Origin: JAZKDW01 sp040387375
GTDB lineage: Bacteria > Pseudomonadota > Gammaproteobacteria > Burkholderiales > Burkholderiaceae_D
Length of the DNA: 64,000 bases
Direction: 5' to 3'
NCBI GenBank assembly: GCA_040387375.1
Contig: JAZKDW010000008.1
Coordinates: 62,001-126,000, forward strand
Shown: positions 7,954-17,286 of the stretch, in pieces
Position numbering within the stretch: position 1 is the first letter of the stretch
How the letters are laid out: the number at the start of each line of letters is the position of its first letter
Made by a program: the position numbers and the translations under genes
Notes under the pieces: generated by a model
Seen by the model: the letters and a program-made list of their open reading frames with translations, nothing else
Told to the model about the DNA's origin: nothing
Databases searched by the model: none

Positions 7954-9132
7954 ATGAATCCAAACCTCTTCCTCCTCGCCTTATGCCAGGGACTATTCCT
8001 GACCAATAATGTCACCTTCATCGCCATTAACGGATTAGTGGGCCTGGCGCTGGCGCCGTCGGCCTGGATGGCGACCATCCCGGTGACCGGTTATGTGGTC
8101 GGGGGCGCATTATCGACGCCGCTGGTCGCGCGGTCGCAGCGATTGCTCGGACGTAAACGCTCGTTCCAGATCGGGCTGCTGGTGGCGGCCCTATCCGCCG
8201 GTCTCTGCGCCTACGCCGCCGCATCGCAGAACTTCTGGCTGCTGGTATTGGCGACCGTGGTCGCCGGCTACTACAGTGCGAACGGATCCCTGTATCGGTT
8301 CGCGGCGCCTGAGCTGGCCGCGCCATCGTTGAAGGAAAAAGCCATCTCGCTGGTGCTTGCCGGCGGCATCATCGGCGCGGTCGTGGGGCCGAATCTGGCC
8401 AACATGACGCGTGGCTTGCTACCGGTTCCGTATGTGGGAGCCTATCTGGCCCTCATCGCGGTCGCCTTGCTGTCGCTGCTGATCATGACGTCCATTACCT
8501 TTCCGGCGCACATGCCGGTGGTTCCCGGCGCCGCCAGCGGCCGCCCGTTGCGGGAGATCATGCGTCAGCCGGTTTTCATGGTGGCAGTGGCCGCGGCGGC
8601 ATTGGGTTATGCGGTCATGAATCTGCTGATGGCGGCGACGCCTATCGCGATGCAAATGTGCGGCCATTCGTTCGGCAGTACAGCGCTCGTCCTCGAATGG
8701 CATGTCCTTGGCATGTTCCTGCCTGGCTTCTTCACCGGTCACCTGATCAGGAAATTCGGCGTGCTGACGGTGATGGGAGTAGGCGTCATATTGATTGTGG
8801 CATGCGTGTTCGTGGCGATCTCAGGCGAGGCCGTGTCCCAGTTCGTGATCGCGTTGGCGCTTCTGGGCGTCGGCTGGAATTTCCTGTATGTCGGCGGGAC
8901 TACGCTGTGCACCGATTCCTACCGTCCGGAAGAGAAGAACAAGGCGCAGGCGGCGATGGATTTCTGGGTTTTCTCATCCATGGCCGTTAGTTCATTCGCG
9001 TCCGGCGCATTGATCACCACAAAAGGCTGGTACTGGCTAAACCTGGGCTCGCTTGCGCCCCTGGCGCTGGTGGCGATGGCGCTGCTGGCGCTGGCTGCGC
9101 AAAGACGCAGCGTTGTGGCCAGGGCGCGTTAG
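7954..9132 (+). CDS. Major facilitator superfamily transporter
   Basis: 392 residues with about twelve hydrophobic helices. The loop GRKRSFQIG after helix 2-3 fits the MFS A-motif position, and a long polar loop separates two six-helix halves around residues 185-200. The best-matching type is the bacterial drug/metabolite MFS permease (a YcaD/multidrug-like arrangement), but the substrate is unknown. Ribosome binding site before the ATG is weak. The next gene starts 31 bases downstream in the same direction, so the two may be co-transcribed. Confidence 0.82.
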   Translation: MNPNLFLLALCQGLFLTNNVTFIAINGLVGLALAPSAWMATIPVTGYVVGGALSTPLVARSQRLLGRKRSFQIGLLVAALSAGLCAYAAASQNFWLLVLATVVAGYYSANGSLYRFAAPELAAPSLKEKAISLVLAGGIIGAVVGPNLANMTRGLLPVPYVGAYLALIAVALLSLLIMTSITFPAHMPVVPGAASGRPLREIMRQPVFMVAVAAAALGYAVMNLLMAATPIAMQMCGHSFGSTALVLEWHVLGMFLPGFFTGHLIRKFGVLTVMGVGVILIVACVFVAISGEAVSQFVIALALLGVGWNFLYVGGTTLCTDSYRPEEKNKAQAAMDFWVFSSMAVSSFASGALITTKGWYWLNLGSLAPLALVAMALLALAAQRRSVVARAR

Positions 9133-9163
9133 CGCCCGGTAAATACATCGACCAATTCGCAGG

Positions 9164-10420
9164 ATGAACAATGCCATCTTTACTCGCTTCTTTCGAGCCG
9201 GCGAACTGCGCCGGGTGGTGTTGTCGTTCGCTGCCTTTTTCCTGATCCTGTGCAGTTATTACATTCTCCGTCCGGTACGCGACGAGATGGCCGTACAGTA
9301 TGGCGCCGACAAATTGCACTGGCTGTTTACCGGCACTTTCCTGCTGACGCTGCTGGTCGTTCCGCTATTCGGGTGGGTAGTCAAGCGGGTATCACGTTCT
9401 ACCATGCTTCCCGCCGTGTATGGCTTCCTGATTGCCAATCTTCTGATCTTTTTTATTGCGTTTTCACCCGCCGCCCTGTCCATGTTCACCGCCGCCGCAT
9501 TTTTCATGTGGCTAAGCGTCTTTAATCTGTTTGTCGTATCGCTTTTCTGGAGTAATGTCAGCGACTCTTTTTCTGTCGAAGAATCGCATCGGCTGTATGG
9601 ATATATTGCAGCGGGTGGCACGGCCGGCGCATTGGCTGGTCCGGCGGCCACCGCGCTGCTGGCGAAGCAGGTGAGCACGGCATCGCTGGTCGGATTGTCC
9701 GCGTTGCTTCTGGCCGGCGCCGCCGTCTGCATTATCGCGTTGCGGGCCAGCAGGCCGGCCGGTGCGCAAGACCAATCCCGACCGATCGGCGGATCGCTGT
9801 TGGCCGGCATTCCGCTTACCCTCAGGTTGAGCACCCTGCGTGGCGTCGCGCTACTGGTCATCTGCTATACGGCGGTTTCCACCGTGCTGTATGTCGAGAT
9901 GGTTGACCTGGTTGGCAAGACCTATTCCGATTCAGGCGAGCGCAAGGCATTTTTTGCCAGCATCGATCTTGCGGTCAACAGCCTGTCGCTGGTACTGCAA
10001 CTGCTGGGCACGCGCGCCATCGTGCAACGATACGGACTGCGGCTGGCGTTGTCCGTCGTGCCGTTTGTTGTACTGATTGGTTTCGGGGCGTTGACCGCAT
10101 GGGGAACGCTCGCCGGTCTGGCGATGGTGCAGATTTTGCATCGCGCGGGCGAATATGCAATTGGCAGGCCGGGGCGGGAAATGATATATACAACGGTCGA
10201 TGCGGAGAGCCGCTACAAGGCCAAGAATTTCATCGATACCGCCGTCTATCGGGCCAATGATGCCGCCAGCGCCTGGCTTATCGCGGCCATCCGTGGCCTT
10301 GGACTGAATGCAATCGTGTTTGTCGGCCTGCCGGCCGCGATCGCGTGGTTGTTAACCGGAATTAATACAGGGAGGCGGCATGATCAATCTGACAGGACGC
10401 GCAACGATGAACAGGCGTGA
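9164..10420 (+). CDS. MFS-type membrane protein, NTP/NDP-exchanger-like
   Basis: 418 residues, about twelve hydrophobic helices. The N-terminal pattern SYYILRPVRDEMAVQYG and the NVSDSFSVEESHRLYGYIAAGGTAGALAG segment resemble the branch of the MFS clan that includes ATP/ADP (TLC) exchangers; free-living proteobacteria have many uncharacterised members, so nucleotide exchange should not be assumed. The gene overlaps the following aldo/keto reductase by 41 bases, suggesting coupled translation. Confidence 0.72.
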   Translation: MNNAIFTRFFRAGELRRVVLSFAAFFLILCSYYILRPVRDEMAVQYGADKLHWLFTGTFLLTLLVVPLFGWVVKRVSRSTMLPAVYGFLIANLLIFFIAFSPAALSMFTAAAFFMWLSVFNLFVVSLFWSNVSDSFSVEESHRLYGYIAAGGTAGALAGPAATALLAKQVSTASLVGLSALLLAGAAVCIIALRASRPAGAQDQSRPIGGSLLAGIPLTLRLSTLRGVALLVICYTAVSTVLYVEMVDLVGKTYSDSGERKAFFASIDLAVNSLSLVLQLLGTRAIVQRYGLRLALSVVPFVVLIGFGALTAWGTLAGLAMVQILHRAGEYAIGRPGREMIYTTVDAESRYKAKNFIDTAVYRANDAASAWLIAAIRGLGLNAIVFVGLPAAIAWLLTGINTGRRHDQSDRTRNDEQA

Positions 10421-11318
10421 TGTTTTACGCGTGATTGCGGCGGCCGCCGGCACAATGTCCGGCGGCATCGCCATCGGACAACCTGTGGCGGCCGCACCGA
10501 TGCAGGCCAGGAAAATACCGTCGTCAGGCGAGATGCTGCCGGTAATCGGCCTCGGCACATGGCAGACATTTGATGTCGGTCCCGGTGCCGCGGAGCGTGC
10601 TCCACTGGAAGCGGTCCTGCGCGAGTTTGCCGCGCTGGGAGGCAAGCTGATCGACTCCTCGCCCATGTATGGAAATTCCGAGGAAGTCGCGGGTGACATT
10701 ACTTCCCGGCTTGGACTGCGGAAACAACTGTTCATCGCGACCAAGGTCTGGACCAGCGGCAAGGCGGCAGGGATCAGGCAGATGGAAGATTCAATGGCAA
10801 AATTGCGCGCAAAACCGATCGATCTGATGCAGGTGCATAATCTTGTCGATGTTGAAACGCATCTCGATACCTTGCGAAAATGGAAGCAACAGGGCATGGT
10901 TCGTTATATCGGCGTGACGCACTATACGGCCAGCGCGCATGAGGCAGTCGCCAGAATCATCGCGTCGCAGCCTGTCGACTTCATTCAGATCAATTACTCC
11001 ATCGGCGAACGCGAGGCGGAACAGCGATTGCTGCCGCTGGCGCTTGAGCGTGGCGTAGCGGTGATTGCGAATCGGCCATTTGCCGGCGGCGACCTGTTCC
11101 GCCGGGTGCGCAATAAACCGCTGCCGCCATGGGCTGCGGAGATCGATTGCACGACTTGGGCGCAATTGCTGCTGAAATTCGTGGTGTCGCATCCTGCAAT
11201 GACTTGTGCGATTCCGGCGACGGCAAATATCGTGCATTTGCGCGACAACATGAAAGCGGGCACCGGACGCATGCCGGATAAAAAAATCAGGGCATTGATT
11301 GCCGCGGAAGCGGGATAA
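10380..11318 (+). CDS. Aldo/keto reductase with Tat-like signal
   Basis: About 312 residues. A twin-arginine leader (NRRDVLRVIAAAAG, then AAA) precedes an aldo/keto reductase barrel. The catalytic tetrad is visible: D92 and Y97 in LIDSSPMYGNS, K122 in FIATKVW and H153 in LMQVHN. It is therefore likely exported folded, with NADP(H) cofactor bound, which is an unusual but recurring class of periplasmic AKR. The ATG at 10380 has GGGAGG just upstream; ATG 10407 would place the twin Arg nearly at the N-terminus and is a fair alternative. Overlaps the upstream MFS gene. Substrate unknown. Confidence 0.87.
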   Translation: MINLTGRATMNRRDVLRVIAAAAGTMSGGIAIGQPVAAAPMQARKIPSSGEMLPVIGLGTWQTFDVGPGAAERAPLEAVLREFAALGGKLIDSSPMYGNSEEVAGDITSRLGLRKQLFIATKVWTSGKAAGIRQMEDSMAKLRAKPIDLMQVHNLVDVETHLDTLRKWKQQGMVRYIGVTHYTASAHEAVARIIASQPVDFIQINYSIGEREAEQRLLPLALERGVAVIANRPFAGGDLFRRVRNKPLPPWAAEIDCTTWAQLLLKFVVSHPAMTCAIPATANIVHLRDNMKAGTGRMPDKKIRALIAAEAG

Positions 11319-11422
11319 GCGGCACAGGACAAGTGCTTATAATTACGCGGAATCGGCCGTCTGAGCGGCTCGCCGGCATGCACATAATGCGCGGTATTTT
11401 TTTGTGATCGGCCATTACCAAC

Positions 11423-12082
11423 ATGAACATACTCCTGGTCGAAGACGATCTCATGATCGGTGAAAATCTTCAGATTGCCCTCGAAGGCGAAGGCATCATT
11501 GTGGACTGGGCCAAAGACGGGGAAGAAGCCGAGTCCGCGCTGATCGGTTCTTATTACGATGGCATCATCCTCGACCTCGGCTTGCCCAGGAAGGATGGCA
11601 TCGATGTGCTGCGCTCCCTGCGCGAGCGTGGCAGCGACGTGCCGGTGTTGGTCATGACGGCTCGCGATACGGTTCAGGAACGCATCCTCGGGCTTAACAG
11701 CGGCGCCGACGATTATGTCATCAAGCCTTTCGATCTGGATGAACTGATCGCTCGCCTGCATGCGCTGGTGCGGCGGGCCAGGGGCAGGGTAGAACCGGTT
11801 TACCGCAATGGCCAGGTGGTGGTCAACACCCTCGCGCGCCAGGTCATGGTGGAAGACCGGCAGATATTGTTGTCGTCCAGGGAATGGGCCATCCTCGATG
11901 CGCTGATTGCCCGGCCGGGCGCGATCCTGTCGCGCAGCCAGCTTGAGGAGCGACTTTACGGCTGGTCCGGCGAGGTCGGCAGCAACGCGGTGGAAGTCTA
12001 CATCCACGGCTTGCGCAAGAAGCTGGGCGCACAGTTCATCACGAATGTGCGCGGCATGGGTTACATGATCGAGAAATCCTGA
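11423..12082 (+). CDS. OmpR-family response regulator
   Basis: 219 residues: receiver domain (about 1-115) and OmpR/PhoB winged helix (about 125-217). Phospho-acceptor D51 in IILDLGLP, acidic pair E7-D8-D9, T79 in VMTARD and K101 in IKPFD are all present. The winged helix ends with VYIHGLRKKL and NVRGMGYM. Closest in style to the QseB/TctD/PmrA group. The stop overlaps the start of the sensor kinase (TGATG), so the two form a standard two-component operon. Confidence 0.94.
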   Translation: MNILLVEDDLMIGENLQIALEGEGIIVDWAKDGEEAESALIGSYYDGIILDLGLPRKDGIDVLRSLRERGSDVPVLVMTARDTVQERILGLNSGADDYVIKPFDLDELIARLHALVRRARGRVEPVYRNGQVVVNTLARQVMVEDRQILLSSREWAILDALIARPGAILSRSQLEERLYGWSGEVGSNAVEVYIHGLRKKLGAQFITNVRGMGYMIEKS

Positions 12083-13416
12083 TGCAGTCCTTGCGGATAC
12101 GCCTGATTCTGCTGCTGGGCGCAGCGATTGTCGTCAGCGCTGCATTGCAGTTTGCCTTCTCGTTTGAAATGGCGATGCGGCAGGCCAATCGCCTGTTTGA
12201 CTATCACATGCAGCAGGTTGCGCTCGCCCTGCAGGACAGCAGCTTCAGCAAGGCGAAGCGGTACGGCGTCGCGGGGACGGACGGGGACGGCTTCGATTTT
12301 GTGATCCAGGTCTGGACTGAAAACGGTGCGCATGTCTATCAGTCGCGCAAGTATCAGGTGCTGCCGCGCCAGGCGGTGACGGGATATTCAAACGTGACCC
12401 TGGAAAACGGCGAATGGCGTACCTACGCACTCCATACCGAGAAGCGGGTGATCCAGGTGGCGCAAAAGCTCGATGCCCGGCGCGATCGCGCAATCGCGCT
12501 GACGATGCATTCGCTGTGGCCCGAAATTCCGGGTTCCATCCTGCTGATTGCCGCTGTGTGGTGGGTGGTCACCGCCGCGTTAAGACCGGTGAATCGGATT
12601 GGCCGCGATCTGGCTGACCGGAATGCCGATGCGCTGGCGCCAGTCTCGGCTAAAGGCGTGCCGCGGGAAGTGTTGCCTCTGGTTGGGGAATTGAATTCGC
12701 TGCTGGGACGGGTGGAGCTCGCATTGCAGTCTCAGCAGCGTTTTGTGGCCGACGCCGCGCACGAGTTGCGTTCGCCATTGACGGCCTTGAGGCTGCAGGT
12801 GCAGACCCTGGCGCGGGCAAAGGACGAGGCCGCCCGCGAACAGGCGGTACAGCGTCTGCTGGGCGGTGTTGATCGCGCTTCCCGATTGGTCGAACAGCTA
12901 CTCGCGCTGGCCCGGCATGACCCATCCGGCAGCACACACTTGCGGCAACCGCTGTCGTTGCCTGCCTGCCTGGATCAAGCCCTGGCCGACACGGAAATGT
13001 TTGCGGCGTCGAAGCTTGTTTCGCTGGATCGAGGCAAGGTGGACTTCTCCGCTATCGAAGGTGATGTGGATAGCGTGCTGATATTAATTCGCAATCTGCT
13101 GGATAACGCGATTCGGTATACGCCGGGCGGCGGGGTCGTGCGAATCGAATTGCGTGCCGAGGCCGACCACGCCTCGCTGTTGATCGACGATTCCGGACCT
13201 GGTATTCCCGAGGCCGTCACCAATCGTGTATTTGACCGCTTTTATCGGGTGCCGGGCACCAGTCCGACCGGTAGCGGATTGGGATTGGCGATCGTTAAGA
13301 CAATCGCGGACCGGCATGGAGCGACCATTTCGCTTGCGTCCTCTTCGCTCGGCGGGCTTGCTGTGCAAGTGCGTTTTCCGGTTGCGGCAAATGCGGTTCC
13401 CGATCTCCTCGTCTGA
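12082..13416 (+). CDS. Two-component sensor histidine kinase (QseC/TctE style)
   Basis: 444 residues. Helix 1 (about 8-30), periplasmic sensor region (about 31-145), helix 2 (about 149-168), HAMP-like linker, HisKA with H227 in FVADAAHELRSPLTAL, then HATPase_c with the N-box NLLDNAIRYTP, the G1 box DDSGPGIP, F-box RFYRV and G2 box GSGLGLAIV. The short periplasmic region and position next to an OmpR regulator fit the QseC/TctE/PmrB group; the signal is not predictable. TctE-like kinases control tricarboxylate uptake in related bacteria, but no tct operon adjoins. Confidence 0.93.
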   Translation: MQSLRIRLILLLGAAIVVSAALQFAFSFEMAMRQANRLFDYHMQQVALALQDSSFSKAKRYGVAGTDGDGFDFVIQVWTENGAHVYQSRKYQVLPRQAVTGYSNVTLENGEWRTYALHTEKRVIQVAQKLDARRDRAIALTMHSLWPEIPGSILLIAAVWWVVTAALRPVNRIGRDLADRNADALAPVSAKGVPREVLPLVGELNSLLGRVELALQSQQRFVADAAHELRSPLTALRLQVQTLARAKDEAAREQAVQRLLGGVDRASRLVEQLLALARHDPSGSTHLRQPLSLPACLDQALADTEMFAASKLVSLDRGKVDFSAIEGDVDSVLILIRNLLDNAIRYTPGGGVVRIELRAEADHASLLIDDSGPGIPEAVTNRVFDRFYRVPGTSPTGSGLGLAIVKTIADRHGATISLASSSLGGLAVQVRFPVAANAVPDLLV

Positions 13417-13804
13417 TCGATCTTGATCCTGGGTCAGCATGTCGTGTCGCAAATGAATAACAAAACTGACTTCATCGGATACACACCCTGCACGATCTGT
13501 CTTTTAAGTTTCGTCTAAGCATAGTGGTGCATCATGTGTCATGCGCAGCCCTGATCAAGTAACAGGCAGCAGGAATACCGACGCGGACGACATGTTTTTT
13601 TCGAACGAAGATCGCTCTGGCAAGTGAGAGTGGGACCATCGGAATGATCGAGGTTCGATGCAGGATTGTAGGATAGCGATGAGGTTACCGGCCTCTTTAA
13701 GCCCCCGTTTTCGGGGGCTTTTTTTATCTTCAAGACGTCGCATGGAGAAGCCAGCTTGCCGGATGCCCGTCAAGGATGAACAATATCGTTACAGCGATGC
13801 ATGC
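13417..13804. other. Intergenic region with terminator
   Basis: 388 bases between the kinase gene and the convergent REC-AraC gene. It contains a strong terminator at 13700-13725, almost 285 bases after the kinase stop, which leaves room for a long 3' untranslated region or a small RNA. No protein-coding gene is convincing. Confidence 0.5.
13700..13725 (+). terminator. Rho-independent terminator
   Basis: AGCCCCCG, loop TTTT, CGGGGGCT followed by a run of T. It ends whatever plus-strand transcript enters this gap, either the kinase mRNA or an independent small RNA. Confidence 0.92.
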
Positions 13805-14593
13805 TCAACATTGATCTGAACGTCGGCGCGCATGCCGGTATTCACTGGGACTGTCCTGATAACGACGCCGGAAAGCCCTGGCAAAGTCCCCTGAATTGTT
13901 GAAGCCGACGTCGCTGGCGATGTGCTGGATCTGCAACAGGCTGGCCTCGAGGAGATGCCGCGCCCGATCCAGGCGGAGTTCGGCCAGGTATTCAAACACC
14001 GTCATCCCGAGACGGTTGCGGAAGATGTCCGTGAGCTTGCGTTCATTGGTTCCCAGCCGATGGGCCAGTTCGATCAGCCCTGGCGGATTGGCCAGGTTCT
14101 GATTCAGTATTTCGAGCGCCTGATGGTACAAATCGCCGTTGCGATCGATCGACGGTTTGCCTTTGATTGCCCACTGATTTCCCAGCGCTTCCAATTGGCA
14201 CATGCGCTGGCGCATGGCCAGGTGCACAAAAACCCGGGCAATCAACTCGTCTTCAATGAATGGCTTGGTGATGTAATCTACGCAGCCCAGGGCAAAAGCT
14301 TGCAGCTTCTGTTCTATTGCTGTATCCGCCGAAAGAAAAATGATCGGGATGTCGGCATGTTGAACGCCTTGCTTGAGGCGCCGGCAGACTTCAAAGGCAT
14401 CCAGTTCAGGCTTGGCAACATCCAGCAGTATCAACTCCGGCCTTCCAGCCACCACCTTGTGCAAGCCATCGGCGCCATCCAGCGCCACCATGATGTCCAC
14501 ATCCCGGCCGCCTAGACACGCCAGCAGCAGGCTGGCTGATTCGGGCTGGTCATCGATGATCAGAATTCTTTGGCGCATGTTCTTGCAGGACAT
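13805..14593 (-). CDS. Response regulator with AraC-type DNA-binding output
   Basis: 262 residues. The receiver domain (about 8-125) keeps the acidic pair in LIIDDQPES, the phospho-acceptor Asp in LILLDVAKP and the Lys in YITKPF. An AraC-type double helix-turn-helix follows (about 155-255), with RLGTNERKLTDIFRNRLGMTVFEYL and the second-helix signature IASDVGFNNSGDFARAFRRRYQDSPSEYR. No kinase gene adjoins, so it is an orphan regulator. It is transcribed away from the secretion/giant-protein cluster, whose first gene starts 267 bases away, making it the obvious candidate regulator of that cluster. A second ATG at 14578 is possible. Confidence 0.9.
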   Translation of the reverse strand: MSCKNMRQRILIIDDQPESASLLLACLGGRDVDIMVALDGADGLHKVVAGRPELILLDVAKPELDAFEVCRRLKQGVQHADIPIIFLSADTAIEQKLQAFALGCVDYITKPFIEDELIARVFVHLAMRQRMCQLEALGNQWAIKGKPSIDRNGDLYHQALEILNQNLANPPGLIELAHRLGTNERKLTDIFRNRLGMTVFEYLAELRLDRARHLLEASLLQIQHIASDVGFNNSGDFARAFRRRYQDSPSEYRHARRRSDQC

Positions 14594-14860
14594 GATTCTG
14601 GCTAAGGGAAGGTCATTAACTTTCGGTAACTAAATAATACAGAAAATCACATACATTGTTGCATCTGTGAAAACTGTTGCGTGATAGTTACAGGTTGCGT
14701 TGGTGCTGTCGCCCGTCCTGCGGCCAGCCGCCGCTCCGGGCTTGGAAATTGTCGATCAATGCTGATCCCGGAAATGGGTGCTCTGCTACATTCAATTTGG
14801 TTTTGTTGCTTCTGAGTACCTAGGTTTTGCCTTTTTGGCCCTGCAAATGATGGGATTATC

Positions 14861-16402
14861 ATGACCTGCAAGTTGTCGACAAAAACGGCCGTGTCGGTCA
14901 TTGCCGCCCTGTCCCTGTTCCTATCGATATCCGCCTGCAGCAACTTGCAGCCGCGCCCGCTATCCGAGAAATCCCTGGCGGCGCAAGGCACCGCCGACCG
15001 CGCTGCCGGGCGGGCGGGGGTGGAGCCAATTACGGCTGCCCTCACCATGGAGCAGGCGGTTGCGCGGGCGCTCAAGTACAACCTTGACCGCCGCGCCAAG
15101 ATGATGGAAGAGGCCCTGGCCCTGAATCAGCTTGATGTTGCCCACTATGACATGCTGCCCAGACTGCTGGCGCAAGCCGGCTATACCTCGCGCAACAACG
15201 ATCGCATCAGCCTGAGCGAAAATGCGGACACTGGCCTGGCGTCACCTTCGCAATTCATCTCCCAGGAACGCATTCATACCGCCAGTTCGCTCGGGCTGAG
15301 CTGGAGCATGCTTGACCTGGGTGTCGGTTATCTGGGGACGCTGCAACAGGCTGACCGTGTCCTGATCGCCGGTGAAAAACGGCGCAAGGCCATGCACGTC
15401 CTGATGCAGGATGTGCGTACCGCGTTCTGGCGCGCCGTCAGCGCCCAAAAGCTGCAATCCCAGGTTCGTGGAGCCGTGGCCACGGCTAACGAGGCGCTGG
15501 CAGAGTCGGGCCGGGCGGCGGCGCAAGGCTTGAGAAACCCGGTCGACAGCCTGCGCTACCAGCGCCAGTTGCGGGAAAACATGCGCCTGCTGGATGCGAT
15601 CAACCAGGAACTTTCCACTGCCCAGATCGAACTGGCGACCCTCATCAACGAGCCTGCCGGGCAAAACATCCTGCTCGCCGAACCGCCTTTGACGGTCAAC
15701 CAGCAACCCATGGCTGTCCCGGTCGAAGCCATGGAAGACATCGCCATCACATCCAATGCGGACCTGCGCGAACATCATTACAACGCCCGCATTGCCCGCG
15801 AAGAAACGCGCAAGACAATGGTAAAGCTGTTTCCCAATCTGGTATTCAACTACAGCATCAATTACGATACCGATCGCTACCTGGTCAATAGCAGTTGGCG
15901 CGAGGCGGGACTGCATCTTTCCTTTAATCTGTTCAATCTACTCACCGGACCGACGCAAATGAAGTTGGCGGAGGCGGGCGTCAAGCTCGCTGATCAGCGG
16001 CGGGTGGCGATGCAGATCGCGGTCATTGCACAAGTCCACCTGGCCAGGCAGCAAGTCGCTAACTCGCTTAGCCAGTTCGAGCAGGCCGATGCGATCTGGG
16101 AAATCGACCGCGGCATCGCCGAACATATGAAAAACCGCGAGGCGTCCCAGACCATCAGCAAGCTGGACCTGGTTGCCAACGAGACGACGGCCATTCTGAG
16201 TCTGCTGCGGCGCTATCAGGCGCTGGCGCAAGCCCAGATTGCGGAAGCGCGATTGCAGGCCACCCTGGGCGTTGAGCCGAAGATAAGCGGTGTGTCTGAA
16301 ACCTCCCTTGCCGACCTGGAGAGGGACATCGGCCTGAGCCGGGATGTCTGGCAAACACTGCCGCGCTCCAGATCCGATGCCGGCGCCAAGGCTGCGCAAT
16401 GA
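14861..16402 (+). CDS. TolC-family outer-membrane lipoprotein
   Basis: 513 residues. A lipoprotein signal peptide ends with lipobox ISAC, so the mature N-terminus would be lipidated Cys. Two outer-membrane efflux (TolC/OEP) repeats follow, rich in long amphipathic helices such as MTMEQAVARALKYNLDRRAKMMEEAL-type heptads. It should form the trimeric outer-membrane and periplasmic duct of an export machine. It is the first gene of a five-gene cluster; its stop overlaps the start of the adaptor gene (ATGA). The weak upstream site (TGGGATT) and the divergent regulator suggest controlled expression. CusC/OprM-like lipoproteins also have this form, but the giant substrate next door favours a role in its export. 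Confidence 0.88.
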   Translation: MTCKLSTKTAVSVIAALSLFLSISACSNLQPRPLSEKSLAAQGTADRAAGRAGVEPITAALTMEQAVARALKYNLDRRAKMMEEALALNQLDVAHYDMLPRLLAQAGYTSRNNDRISLSENADTGLASPSQFISQERIHTASSLGLSWSMLDLGVGYLGTLQQADRVLIAGEKRRKAMHVLMQDVRTAFWRAVSAQKLQSQVRGAVATANEALAESGRAAAQGLRNPVDSLRYQRQLRENMRLLDAINQELSTAQIELATLINEPAGQNILLAEPPLTVNQQPMAVPVEAMEDIAITSNADLREHHYNARIAREETRKTMVKLFPNLVFNYSINYDTDRYLVNSSWREAGLHLSFNLFNLLTGPTQMKLAEAGVKLADQRRVAMQIAVIAQVHLARQQVANSLSQFEQADAIWEIDRGIAEHMKNREASQTISKLDLVANETTAILSLLRRYQALAQAQIAEARLQATLGVEPKISGVSETSLADLERDIGLSRDVWQTLPRSRSDAGAKAAQ

Positions 16403-17220
16403 TCAGGCAGCATCAGCGGCGATGGCGATGGCTGCTGATGCTGCTGGCGGTGGGCTGCAGTGCCGGTATTGTTGCAGGCCATGCCGCGGAGCCCGCCACA
16501 GCGGGGGCGATGAAGGCATCGGCCCTGCCGGCCAAGGAGCGCAATGACATCCGCGCGCAGTTGCTGCCACGGCAGTTCACTACGATTGCGGCGGAAATCG
16601 GCGCCAAGGTGAGCCGGATAACGGTCGCTGAAGGGGGCGCTTTCAAGGCTGGTCAGCTCTTGCTGCGTTTTGACTGTTCGCTGCAGCAGGAACTTCTGGA
16701 AAAGGCGCGCGCCGAGCACAGCGCGGCGGAACTTACCAATAACGCCAACAAGCGGCTTATCGAGATGAAATCCATCGGCCAGATTGAAGCCGATCTTTCC
16801 CGGGTTGCGGTTTCCAGGGCTGCGGCTGAGGTTCGGGTACAGCAGGTTGTGCTGGCCAAATGTTCGATACCGGCGCCATTTTCCGGCCGCATATCGGAGC
16901 AGAAAGTCCGCGAACAGCAATATGTGCAGCCAGGGCAGGCATTGCTGGACATTATTGACGACTCTGTCCTGGAACTGGAATTTCTCGTCCCGTCCCACTG
17001 GCTGGGATGGCTGCGAGTCGGTCAGCCGCTGCAGGTAGAGATCGACGAGACCCGGAGATCTTACCCGGCAAAATTCATACGTCTGGGCGCACGGGTGGAT
17101 CCTGTGAGCCAATCCATCAAAGTTGCCGCTGCCATCAATGGGCGGTTTCCCGACCTCGTGGCAGGCATGAGCGGGAAAATCCAGATAACACCACCGGCCG
17201 CGTCGTCCGCCTCGCGCTGA
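16399..17220 (+). CDS. Short periplasmic adaptor (HlyD/RND-adaptor-like)
   Basis: 273 residues. A hydrophobic N-terminal segment (RRWRWLLMLLAVGCSAGIVAG) acts as anchor or signal. A split biotinyl-lipoyl domain follows (VSRITVAEGGAFKAGQLLLRFDCS and SIPAPFSGRISEQKVREQQYVQPGQALLDI), enclosing a short helical hairpin of about 70 residues, then a beta-barrel ending near SGKIQITPP. This is the architecture of membrane-fusion proteins, but the hairpin is short for docking alone to a TolC duct. It starts inside the upstream stop and sits directly before the giant surface-protein gene, so it is a likely periplasmic component of the same machine. Confidence 0.85.
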   Translation: MIRQHQRRWRWLLMLLAVGCSAGIVAGHAAEPATAGAMKASALPAKERNDIRAQLLPRQFTTIAAEIGAKVSRITVAEGGAFKAGQLLLRFDCSLQQELLEKARAEHSAAELTNNANKRLIEMKSIGQIEADLSRVAVSRAAAEVRVQQVVLAKCSIPAPFSGRISEQKVREQQYVQPGQALLDIIDDSVLELEFLVPSHWLGWLRVGQPLQVEIDETRRSYPAKFIRLGARVDPVSQSIKVAAAINGRFPDLVAGMSGKIQITPPAASSASR

Positions 17221-17286
17221 GCCGCAACCGACGTCTCAAGACGCTGTTGAACTCCAGATTTTCACTCCAGAAACGCAGGAACCGCC

